Shown: piece by piece, positions 48,941 through 54,433 of the stretch
Layout: the number at the start of each line of letters is the position of its first letter
Position numbering within the stretch: the first letter of the stretch is position 1
Origin: an uncultured Oscillibacter sp.
Lineage (GTDB): Bacteria; Bacillota; Clostridia; Oscillospirales; Oscillospiraceae
Reading direction: 5' to 3'
Assembly: GCA_900544615.1 (NCBI GenBank)
Contig: UQVS01000014.1
Coordinates: 1 to 54,433, forward strand
DNA length: 54,433 bases
Program-made: the position numbers and the translations under genes
The notes under the pieces: generated by a model
Database searches by the model: none
Told to the model about the DNA's origin: nothing
What the model saw: only the letters and a program-made list of their open reading frames with translations

Positions 48941-50407
48941 ATGGCAGATGATAAGAAAAACATTCCCGAAGCAGCCCCGCCCGCCGAGGCTCCCGCTCCT
49001 GCGGTAGAAAATGCCGCCGTGCCGGAGCAGCCCGCTCCCGAGCCTGTGCTGACCGACGCAGAGGAGCTCATGCTGGAACATGAGGGGCAGGCGGCGCTTT
49101 TTGAAATGGGCGAGGCCGTACCCGATTCCGCCGACGCTGTTACCCACGCCGAGGTGGAGGAGCCTGCCGCGCCCGAAGTCCCCAAGGTTGAAAAGGAACA
49201 GGAGCAGCCGCTCACTCCCGGCAAGGACGATCCTACCCCGGCACATTCCGGCAAGGTGTTGAATTTTGCCGCCGCCCGTGATGAGGCGGCTAAGGAGGAG
49301 AAAAAGGCGGTCAAGCAGAGGCCGCCCACGGAAAAGGACAAGGCTGCCAAACCCGGTAGGGGCCGTCCGCCCAAGGATGGCAAGGCCGCTCCCGACAAGG
49401 CCAAGCCGCCCAAACCTCGGGACAAAAAGTCCCAAAGCAAGCCTATCCCGGAGAAGCCTGCCGTGGATAAGGGCAGCGCTCCCGCTGGTGCGGAGGTCAC
49501 GCCGGAGCCGTCTGTGCCCCGTGACGCCACCCGTGCCGAAAAAGAGGAGATCGTCTATCTCAACCTGTCCGATCTGCATCCGTTCAAAAATCACCCCTTT
49601 GGTGTTCGGGACGATGCGGAAATGCAGGGGCTTGTGGAGTCGGTCAAGGCGACAGGCGTCAATCAGCCCGCGCTGGTGCGTCCCCGCGAGGATGGCGGCT
49701 ATGAGATCATCGCAGGCCACCGCCGCCAGCGGGCAAGTGAGCTTGCCGGATTTGCGAATATGCCTTGTATCGTCCGCAACATGACGGACGATGAAGCCAT
49801 CCTCGCCATGACGGATGACAACCTCCGCCACCGTGAGCGCATTTTGCCTACCGAAAAGGCGCAGTCACTCAAAATGCAGGTGGAGGCCATCAAGCACCAA
49901 GGCTCCCGCCCCGGCGAGGAGGACAAGGACGCCGGAAAACGCTCCACGCAGGTCGTGGGAGATCGCAACGGCATGAACTATAAACAGGTGCAGCGGTATA
50001 TCCGCCTGACCGAGCTTGTGCCGGATTTGCAGGCAATGGTAGACGAGAAAAGACTGGCGTTCACCCCAGCGGTGGAGATCTCATTCATCCGCCCCAAAAA
50101 TCAGAGGTATATCGCCGTGTCCATCGAGGGGCAGCAGTCCTCGCCCTCGCTGTCGCAGGCACAGAAAATGCGGGAGCTGGACAAGGACGGCAAGCTCAAC
50201 GGCGATGTGATCGACGGGATTCTGTCGCAGGAGAAAAAGGAGGTAGACAAGGTGATCATCAATAGTGCGGAACTGGAAAAGTATTTCGGCAAGGACAAGT
50301 CCCCGAGGGAAATGAAAGACAAGATCATTTCTCTGCTGGATGACTGGAAGGCCAAGCAGCCGCCTGAGCTGGGCAAGCCCGAAAAGAAAACGGAGCTTGA
50401 AAAGTGA
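48941..50407 (+). CDS. ParB/RepB/Spo0J-family protein with long disordered N-terminus
   Basis: The 488-residue protein has about 200 N-terminal residues rich in Ala, Pro, Lys and Glu, with an AT-hook-like GRGRPPK near residue 144. The ParB N-domain follows (LNLSDLHPFKNHPFGVRDD, then the box IIAGHRRQRASELAGF near residue 265) and the helix-turn-helix region (NYKQVQRYIRLTELVP). It probably binds a centromere-like site on the excised circle or regulates the element. AAAAGGAGGTTTGCAA precedes ATG 48941. No parA is next to it in this window. The stop codon is the first part of a repeated hairpin. Confidence 0.9.
   Translation: MADDKKNIPEAAPPAEAPAPAVENAAVPEQPAPEPVLTDAEELMLEHEGQAALFEMGEAVPDSADAVTHAEVEEPAAPEVPKVEKEQEQPLTPGKDDPTPAHSGKVLNFAAARDEAAKEEKKAVKQRPPTEKDKAAKPGRGRPPKDGKAAPDKAKPPKPRDKKSQSKPIPEKPAVDKGSAPAGAEVTPEPSVPRDATRAEKEEIVYLNLSDLHPFKNHPFGVRDDAEMQGLVESVKATGVNQPALVRPREDGGYEIIAGHRRQRASELAGFANMPCIVRNMTDDEAILAMTDDNLRHRERILPTEKAQSLKMQVEAIKHQGSRPGEEDKDAGKRSTQVVGDRNGMNYKQVQRYIRLTELVPDLQAMVDEKRLAFTPAVEISFIRPKNQRYIAVSIEGQQSSPSLSQAQKMRELDKDGKLNGDVIDGILSQEKKEVDKVIINSAELEKYFGKDKSPREMKDKIISLLDDWKAKQPPELGKPEKKTELEK
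49415..49433 (-). repeat. Inverted third copy of the hairpin element, inside parB
   Basis: CCTCGGGAC-AAAAA-GTCCC followed by AA is, on the minus strand, TTGGGAC-TTTTT-GTCCCGAGG. That matches the hairpins at 50406 and 52806 over about 20 bases. Here it encodes PRDKKSQ in the disordered linker. Confidence 0.5.
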
Positions 50408-50432
50408 CCTTGGGACTTTTGGTCCCGAGGTC
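50406..50432 (+). repeat. Stop-codon hairpin, copy 1 (after parB)
   Basis: GACCTTGGGAC (50406-50416), TTTTG loop and GTCCCGAGGTC (50422-50432). In RNA the single mismatch becomes a U-G pair, so the stem is 11 bp. The hairpin starts inside the parB TGA. CTTTCGTTT follows, which is a weak terminator tail. Confidence 0.75.
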
Positions 50433-50460
50433 TTTCGTTTCCCCGAATGGCTCTTGTGGT

Positions 50461-50597
50461 TATATCCCCCGTCGCCGCCCGTATTCCAGCATGACCGGGA
50501 GCGGGCTGTCAAGGGTGCATCGCACCGCTGTTTTCAGCGGCCAGCCCTTGACCGCCGTCCCGGCTATGCTTTTTCTCCGGCAAGCGGCGGGGGTATA
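50461..50597. other. Large nested inverted-repeat element
   Basis: Three nested arms occur. TATA.CCCCCG (50461-50471) pairs with CGGGGGTATA (50588-50597). AGCAT..CCGGGA..GTCAAGGG (50488-50515) pairs with CCCTTGAC..TCCCGG.ATGCT (50545-50570). CCGCTG (50525-50530) pairs with CAGCGG (50535-50540) around TTTT. No protein is encoded. It could be a structured RNA, a transfer or replication origin, or a ParB-related site. Confidence 0.6.
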
Positions 50598-50612
50598 TCC
50601 TCCAGAGCCGCC

Positions 50613-50636
50613 CCCTTTCCCAAGAATGGGAAAGGG
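50613..50636. other. Stem-loop upstream of the DUF4406 gene
   Basis: CCCTTTCCC (50613-50621) and GGGAAAGGG (50628-50636) are exact complements around AAGAAT. There is no T-tract. It lies between the large folded element and the DUF4406 ribosome site. Confidence 0.5.
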
Positions 50637-50684
50637 CGTGGGGTTCGGGTTGAACTACTATATTACAAAACGGAGGTTTTTACA

Positions 50685-51026
50685 ATGAAACGACCCCTTG
50701 CATATATCACCGCCGCGTGGTGCGGCAGCGACCACGAAAACACAAAGTTGGCGGCGCAGTATTGCCGCACGGTGTATGAGGCGGGCTTTTCGCCTATCTG
50801 CCCGACGCTCTATCAGCCGCTTTTCCTCAATGACGCCGTTCCCGAGGAGCATAAGAGCGGTATCGACATGGGGCGCGACCTGCTCCGCCGCTCTCATGTG
50901 CTGGTGGTGTGCGGTCATACCGTCACCGAGGCCATGAAGAATGACATCGCCGTTGCCCAGCGGCTCGGGATCACCGCCACCACCCTTGAGGGCATATTGA
51001 CCGTCAAGGGACAGGGACGCAGATAA
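50685..51026 (+). CDS. DUF4406 (nucleoside deoxyribosyltransferase-like fold) protein
   Basis: The 113-residue protein reads PLAYITAAWCGSDHENTKLAAQYCR at the start, then PICPTLYQPLFLNDAVPEEHKSGIDMGRDLLRRSHVLVVCG and ITATTLEGI. This is the small Rossmann-like fold of DUF4406/DUF7768 proteins, related to nucleoside 2-deoxyribosyltransferases. These are common in phages and ICEs, with no assigned function. CGGAGGTTTTTACA precedes the ATG. The methyltransferase ATG follows its stop by one base, so the two are coupled. Confidence 0.85.
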   Translation: MKRPLAYITAAWCGSDHENTKLAAQYCRTVYEAGFSPICPTLYQPLFLNDAVPEEHKSGIDMGRDLLRRSHVLVVCGHTVTEAMKNDIAVAQRLGITATTLEGILTVKGQGRR

Positions 51027-51027
51027 G

Positions 51028-52113
51028 ATGACAGCGCTCCGGCTGGGGAGTCTGTTCGATGGGATCGGCGTGTTCCCCTTGGCGGCGGTACGCTGCGGCA
51101 TTGAGCCGGTATGGGCAAGCGAGATTGAAAAAGCCCCTATCTCCATCACCAAGCGCCACTTTTCCAATATGGCGCATTTGGGGGATGTGACAAAGCTGGA
51201 CGGGCGGGAGATCCCGCCCGTCCACATCATCACCTTTGGCTCACCATGTCAAAATCTCTCGCAGATCGGCAACCGCAAGGGGCTTGCGGGAGAAAAGTCC
51301 AGCCTGTTCTTTCAAGCTATCCGCATTATCCGCGAAATGAGGGAGGCGACAAATGGTCTATTTCCAGCAATCGCTGTTTGGGAAAACGTCATGGGAGCGT
51401 TTTCATCAAATGACCGGATGGATTTTAGAGCCGTCCTATCTGCTTTCACAGACGCCGATGTTTCAATGCCTGCTTCTGGAAGATGGGCAGGAGCCGGAAT
51501 GGTGCGAGGGCGAACGCCCGACCTCTGCTGGCGGCTCATGGACGCCCAGCATTGGGCAAGCCCCCGGCTGGCACGACGGCAGCGCATCTTTCTTGTGGCA
51601 GACTTTGGAGGACGGCGTTCCCACGAAATACTTTTTAAGCCCCGCACAATGCAGTCACTTCCTGCATTTGGCGGAGATTGCGGGCTGTCCGCCGCCTGCG
51701 GAGATCGAGGCTCTTTTATTGAAGCAGGGCGGCGCGTACCAGTCACCCGACCCTTTCAATGCTTCCGTATGCGGGCGTCCGCCAAGGAGCGGACGGAAAC
51801 AGCGTTCCGAAACAGCTTTGGACTGCCAACTGACCCTTTTCCCACTCTGTTAGCGGGCGGCATTTCGCCCTTTGCCTTTTGGTATGAGGACGATCCCGCC
51901 GGGGGCTGCGTCCGCTTTCCCACGGAAACGGAATGTGAGCGGCTCATGGGGCTGCCGGAGGGCTGGACAAGGTACGGCGCGGACGGCGAGGAAATCCTAT
52001 CCTCCCACCGCTACCGGGCATTGGGAAACGCCATCGCGCTGCCCTGTGCCGAATACATCATGGCGGGGATCGCGGAGGTGCTGACAAAAGGAGGTGCAAA
52101 TGACGGTATTTGA
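51028..52113 (+). CDS. DNA (cytosine-5-)-methyltransferase
   Basis: The 361-residue enzyme has motif I GSLFDGIGVFPLAA (residue 7), motif IV GSPCQNLSQIG (catalytic Cys 74), motif VI WENV (residues 118-121), motif VIII RRQRIFLVADFGG (near 183) and motif X RALGNAIALPCAEYIM near the C-terminus. All are in order, so it looks active. It probably protects the element from restriction and works beside ArdA. No cognate restriction endonuclease is seen. It overlaps ardA by 14 bases. Residues 109-275 are also covered by a second reading frame with its own ribosome site (51353-51853). Confidence 0.93.
   Translation: MTALRLGSLFDGIGVFPLAAVRCGIEPVWASEIEKAPISITKRHFSNMAHLGDVTKLDGREIPPVHIITFGSPCQNLSQIGNRKGLAGEKSSLFFQAIRIIREMREATNGLFPAIAVWENVMGAFSSNDRMDFRAVLSAFTDADVSMPASGRWAGAGMVRGRTPDLCWRLMDAQHWASPRLARRQRIFLVADFGGRRSHEILFKPRTMQSLPAFGGDCGLSAACGDRGSFIEAGRRVPVTRPFQCFRMRASAKERTETAFRNSFGLPTDPFPTLLAGGISPFAFWYEDDPAGGCVRFPTETECERLMGLPEGWTRYGADGEEILSSHRYRALGNAIALPCAEYIMAGIAEVLTKGGANDGI
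51353..51853 (+). CDS. Nested overlapping reading frame inside the methyltransferase gene
   Basis: A 166-codon frame, +1 relative to the methyltransferase, starts with ATG preceded by GGGAGG at a 6-base distance (51341-51346), a better site than that of the host gene. The product (MVYFQQSLFGKTSWERFHQM at the start, SAGGSWTPSIGQAPG in the middle, then TKYFLSPAQCSHFLHLAEIAG) is protein-like. From memory, its middle and end resemble small hypothetical proteins with a KYYLS-x3-C-x-GILRRA block that occur with phage and ICE cytosine methyltransferases. Function is unknown, and it could still be a chance frame. Confidence 0.5.
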   Translation: MVYFQQSLFGKTSWERFHQMTGWILEPSYLLSQTPMFQCLLLEDGQEPEWCEGERPTSAGGSWTPSIGQAPGWHDGSASFLWQTLEDGVPTKYFLSPAQCSHFLHLAEIAGCPPPAEIEALLLKQGGAYQSPDPFNASVCGRPPRSGRKQRSETALDCQLTLFPLC

Positions 52114-52807
52114 AGCCTACATCACCAACCTCGGCAAATACGCCGAGGGGCAGCTTGTGGGCGAAACGCTGAAATTTCCGGCGACCACAGAGGAGGTGCA
52201 ATCGCTCTTAAAGAACATCGGCGTGGACGGTGTGCGGTATGAGGAGTTTTTTATCACCGCCTTTGACGGCGATGTGATGGGCTTATACGACTATCTCACC
52301 GAGTATGAAAACTTGGACGAGCTGAACCATTTGGCGCATCTCATTTCCGAACTGGACAGCGACGAGATCGAAACGCTGGAGGCCGCACTCAACAAGGGCG
52401 ACCACACTTCCAGCGTGGCGGACATCATCAACCTCGTTCATAATCTGGACTGCTATTCCCTCCACCCCGGCGTGACCGACGATGAAACGCTGGGGCGCAT
52501 CTATGTGGAGGACATGGAACTACTGGATGTGCCGGACAATGTGCTGCCCTACTTCGATTTTGAAGCCTATGGGCGGGATATGCGGATCAATGAGGGCGGC
52601 CACTTCGCCCCCACGGGCTATCTGACCCGCAGCGGCGATTTCAAGGAGGTGTACCACGGCATCGAGGACATTCCCGCCGAACACCGCATTTTTGCGTACC
52701 CTAAACTGAATATCCGGGAGCAGATGGCGGCCTACAAAGAGGTCATAGACCGTTCCTCTTTGGAGGGCGAGCGCCTGCACCCGAGAAAGGAGCATGATGA
52801 CCGCTGA
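52100..52807 (+). CDS. ardA: Antirestriction protein ArdA
   Basis: The 235-residue acidic protein mimics B-form DNA to block type I restriction enzymes after conjugative entry. It has the ArdA start (VFEAYITNLGKYAEGQLVGE), the YEEFFITAFDGDVMGLYDYLTEYENLDELNHLAHLI region in parts, and a strongly acidic middle. It is longer than Tn916 ORF18-type ArdA because of a C-terminal extension (GRDMRINEGGHFAPTGYL and beyond). ATG 52100 follows AAAGGAGGTGCAA, inside the end of the methyltransferase gene. Its stop codon begins the second copy of the repeated hairpin. Confidence 0.88.
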   Translation: MTVFEAYITNLGKYAEGQLVGETLKFPATTEEVQSLLKNIGVDGVRYEEFFITAFDGDVMGLYDYLTEYENLDELNHLAHLISELDSDEIETLEAALNKGDHTSSVADIINLVHNLDCYSLHPGVTDDETLGRIYVEDMELLDVPDNVLPYFDFEAYGRDMRINEGGHFAPTGYLTRSGDFKEVYHGIEDIPAEHRIFAYPKLNIREQMAAYKEVIDRSSLEGERLHPRKEHDDR

Positions 52808-52832
52808 CCTTGGGACATTTTGTCCCGAGGTC
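52806..52832 (+). repeat. Stop-codon hairpin, copy 2 (after ardA)
   Basis: GACCTTGGGAC (52806-52816), ATTTT loop and GTCCCGAGGTC (52822-52832) are identical in both arms to copy 1. They start at the same base of the preceding TGA. The tail is ATATTTCT, a poor terminator. It sits 16 bases ahead of the ribosome site of the DUF3801 gene. Confidence 0.75.
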
Positions 52833-52862
52833 ATATTTCTACCGGAGAGGAGGCGATGACGG

Positions 52863-53441
52863 CTGGTAGACGAGGATATTTCCCGGCGCACGATTGCCGT
52901 ATCGGTGAAAGCGTCAAAGCTGACCGCCCGGGGGCTTGCCTATGTTGTCCGGGCGGTGGGGCTCAAGATCGCCAAGGCACACCGGGCAAAGCAGACGCCC
53001 CACGGCAAGCAGACCGTGAAAAAGCTCATGGCGCACGGCACATCCACCAACAGCCTTGAACTGTCCGGGGATACAAAGCTCTTTGACCGGGTAGCCCGGA
53101 AGTGGAATGTGGACTATGCCTTTTATCAGACCGAATCGGGGAAATACCTGCTGTTCTTCAAATCCGGGCAGGCGGACGCTATGACCGCCTGTTTTTCGGA
53201 ATACTCCCGCAAGGTGCTGGATAAGGCCAAGTCCCGCCAGCCCATGATCCCCGAACAGATGAAGCAGGCGGAACAGCAGCTTGCCAAGGAAAAGCCGCCC
53301 AAGGAAAACAGGGCTCCCGCAAAGTCGCAAGACTTTGTGGGAAGAGGAGAAACAACGGAGCGGGCGGATTTCGGGCATGAAATGGCCGAAGGAGCAGAGC
53401 GGAGTTTGGTTCGACGAAAGGAGGTGTCGCATGACAGATAA
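52863..53441 (+). CDS. DUF3801 (PcfB-like) conjugation protein
   Basis: The protein of about 192 residues has VSVKASKLTARGLAYVVRAVG near the start, ELSGDTKLFDRVARKWNVDYAFYQ in parts and a Lys/Glu/Pro-rich tail, as in DUF3801/PcfB proteins that assist the coupling protein and relaxase. The first canonical start is GTG 52905, but family-like sequence (VDEDISRRTIAVSVKAS) begins upstream, right after a CTG at 52863, which is 9 bases from GGAGG. A stop at 52857-52859 closes the frame upstream. Initiation at CTG 52863 is proposed; with GTG it would be 178 residues. A 10-base gap is not present after it: virD4 starts inside its 3' end. Confidence 0.8.
   Translation: MVDEDISRRTIAVSVKASKLTARGLAYVVRAVGLKIAKAHRAKQTPHGKQTVKKLMAHGTSTNSLELSGDTKLFDRVARKWNVDYAFYQTESGKYLLFFKSGQADAMTACFSEYSRKVLDKAKSRQPMIPEQMKQAEQQLAKEKPPKENRAPAKSQDFVGRGETTERADFGHEMAEGAERSLVRRKEVSHDR
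53316..53341 (+). other. Hairpin within the DUF3801 gene
   Basis: CCCGCAAAGTC (53316-53326) and GACTTTGTGGG (53331-53341) around GCAA form an 11-bp stem with one G-U pair. It lies in the low-complexity tail of the coding region, about 90 bases before the virD4 start. Its role is unknown. Confidence 0.45.
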
Positions 53442-54433
53442 GCTCCGTAAATATGTGCTGCCCAACATTCCCTATGTGTTCATCGGCTGGGTGTTCCTCA
53501 AGCTGGGGACGGCCTACCGTCTGGCGGCGGGGGCAGGCTTCGGGGAAAAGCTACTGGGGCTGGGGCAGACCGTCGGCGCGACCTTTGCCGATTTCGCCCC
53601 CGGCCTTGCTCCCTTTGACTGGCTGGTGGGCATTGTGGGGGCAGTGGCGTTCCGCCTGCTGATCTACTTCAAAAGCAAGAACGCCAAGAAATACCGCCGG
53701 GATGCGGAGTACGGCAGCGCCCGCTGGGGCAACGAAAAGGACATCAAGCCCTTTGTCGATCCCAAGTTTGAAAACAATATGCTGCTGACCGCCACGGAAC
53801 GGCTCACCATGAACACCCGTCCGAAAAATCCCGCTAACGCCCGCAACCTCAATTTCTGCGGGATCGGCTCGTCCGGCTCGGGCAAAACCCGCTTTTGGCT
53901 CACGCCGCAGTTACTTCAAGCCCATTCTTCCTATGTGGTGGTAGACCCTAAAGGCGGTGTGCTGGGGCAGGTCGGCTCTTTCTTGCAAAAGCGGGGCTAT
54001 AAGATCAAAGTGTTCAACAGCATTGATTTTTCAAAATCCATGCACTATAACCCACTGGCGTACATCAAGACCGAGGCTGACATTCTAAAGTTTGTCAATG
54101 CTCTCATTTCCAACACCAAGGGCGAGGGCAAGGAGGGCGACCCGTTCTGGACGAAGGCGGAAACGCTTTTGTACTGCGCCCTGCTGGGCTACATCATTTT
54201 TGAGGGAGCCGAGGAGGATCGCAACATGAATACGCTGGTGGACATGATCTCCGGCATGGAGGTCAAGGAGGATGACGAGGATTTTCTCAACGCCGTGGAC
54301 TATATGTTCAAGGGGCTGGAACAGCGCAAACCGAATTGCTTTGCGGTAAAGCAGTATAAAAAGTACAAGCTAAGCAGCGGTGTTGTATGCTCTAAAAGAC
54401 TTCTTAATCAAGCGGTTGGGAAGTCTCTTAGAA
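53431..54433 (+). CDS. VirD4/TraG-type conjugative coupling protein (partial)
   Basis: The first 334 codons of a type IV secretion coupling ATPase are present. It has two N-terminal membrane spans (about residues 11-30 and 60-85), then YGSARWGNEKDI, Walker A GSSGSGKTRFW near residue 153, VVVDPKGGVL, and SMHYNPLAYIKTE. It recruits the relaxase-DNA complex to the mating pore. ATG 53431 follows AAAGGAGGTGTCGC and overlaps the DUF3801 gene. Family-like sequence runs to FAVKQYKKYKL (about residue 314). The last codons differ in composition and do not continue as expected, suggesting an insertion at about 54370. The 3' end is outside the window. Confidence 0.9.
   Translation, partial: MTDKLRKYVLPNIPYVFIGWVFLKLGTAYRLAAGAGFGEKLLGLGQTVGATFADFAPGLAPFDWLVGIVGAVAFRLLIYFKSKNAKKYRRDAEYGSARWGNEKDIKPFVDPKFENNMLLTATERLTMNTRPKNPANARNLNFCGIGSSGSGKTRFWLTPQLLQAHSSYVVVDPKGGVLGQVGSFLQKRGYKIKVFNSIDFSKSMHYNPLAYIKTEADILKFVNALISNTKGEGKEGDPFWTKAETLLYCALLGYIIFEGAEEDRNMNTLVDMISGMEVKEDDEDFLNAVDYMFKGLEQRKPNCFAVKQYKKYKLSSGVVCSKRLLNQAVGKSLR
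54370..54433. mobile_element. Possible end of a second element inserted in virD4
   Basis: From about 54370 the sequence becomes more AT-rich, with ATA-poor but TCT/AAA/CTT-rich codons. The encoded GVVCSKRLLNQAVGKSLR does not fit the VirD4 family, which normally continues AAGKTAKSI at this point. From memory this string accompanies serine-recombinase elements nested in clostridial coupling-protein genes. Only the edge is in view. Confidence 0.4.

Larger units (their letters stand above)
47682..54433. mobile_element. Integrative conjugative element, Tn1549-like gene content (partial)
   Basis: From the tRNA fragment to the window end the genes are tnpW-like, HEPN-like, parB, DUF4406, cytosine methyltransferase, ardA, DUF3801/pcfB and virD4/traG. 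This order is typical of the conjugation and maintenance region of Tn1549-family elements of gut Clostridia. No integrase or relaxase is present in this part. They should lie to the right, with the intact tRNA-Ala at the other junction. Confidence 0.85.

Noticed and set aside
50408..50684. N-terminal extension of the DUF4406 protein to 50340
   Set aside because: The extension translates the folded intergenic element and the parB end. ATG 50685 has a proper ribosome site and fits homologue length.
52856..53059. Small frame starting at ATG 52856 after GGAGG
   Set aside because: The ATG is too close to the ribosome site, and the overlapping frame encodes the conserved DUF3801 protein.
1..54433. 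CRISPR arrays, rRNA genes, insertion-sequence transposases
   Set aside because: I saw no regularly spaced repeats, no rRNA sequence and no transposase gene in the window.

Overview
The window is about 54 kb of GC-rich, tightly packed DNA. It reads as the chromosome of an obligately anaerobic, low-redox member of the Firmicutes (Clostridia, most like Oscillospiraceae). The signs are class III anaerobic ribonucleotide reductase (nrdD/nrdG), hybrid-cluster protein, a BirA/BioY biotin unit, lipoprotein solute-binding proteins with Firmicutes-type lipoboxes, strong AGGAGG ribosome sites, and a Tn1549-like integrative conjugative element (ICE). The genus-level guess is inference only.

Left part (1-7.3 kb): serC on the minus strand, then the translation cluster rpmG-secE-nusG-rplK-rplA and, from its own promoter and L10 leader, rplJ-rplL. 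Two L1-binding-site look-alikes flank rplK. rplL ends at a terminator and is not followed by rpoBC. A PfkB-family sugar kinase and a coiled-coil protein follow.

7.3-15.5 kb: a minus-strand operon of LacI regulator, endonuclease/exonuclease/phosphatase-family enzyme, solute-binding lipoprotein, fused two-domain permease and ATPase. A second LacI gene is divergent, with palindromic operators around the promoters. I read this as a sugar-phosphate or other organophosphate uptake locus, not an iron transporter. 15-25.7 kb holds housekeeping genes: an XRE regulator, nrdD/nrdG with twin NrdR boxes, M18 aminopeptidase, LURP-one protein, tsaE-tsaB-upp, a RodA/FtsW-type glycosyltransferase, a PAP2 phosphatase and an M20 amidohydrolase.

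25.7-36.5 kb: a polar amino-acid ABC transporter, a SpoU methyltransferase, birA and bioY facing away from one symmetrical operator-promoter, hcp, an NSS sodium symporter, a BaiN/HI0933-type flavoprotein and a FadR-type GntR regulator. 36.5-47.5 kb: a 545-bp AT-rich control region with three copies of a GTAAGATG motif. It drives a ten-gene catabolic run: MBL-fold hydrolase, PPC-domain protein, E1alpha-E1beta-E2-E3 of a 2-oxoacid/acetoin dehydrogenase complex, a membrane protein and a complete TRAP transporter. The likely logic is import of a small organic acid, then oxidative cleavage to an acyl-CoA, under repression by the GntR protein.

47.6 kb to the end: the 3' part of a tRNA-Ala(GGC) gene marks the chromosome/ICE junction. 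The element carries a TnpW-like protein, an AT-rich HEPN-like gene, ParB, DUF4406, a C5-cytosine methyltransferase with a well-supported second reading frame nested inside it, ArdA antirestriction protein, DUF3801/PcfB and the start of a VirD4/TraG coupling protein. The ICE also holds a repeated hairpin placed exactly on two stop codons and a large folded intergenic element. The coupling-protein gene seems to be interrupted by a second element in the last 65 bases.
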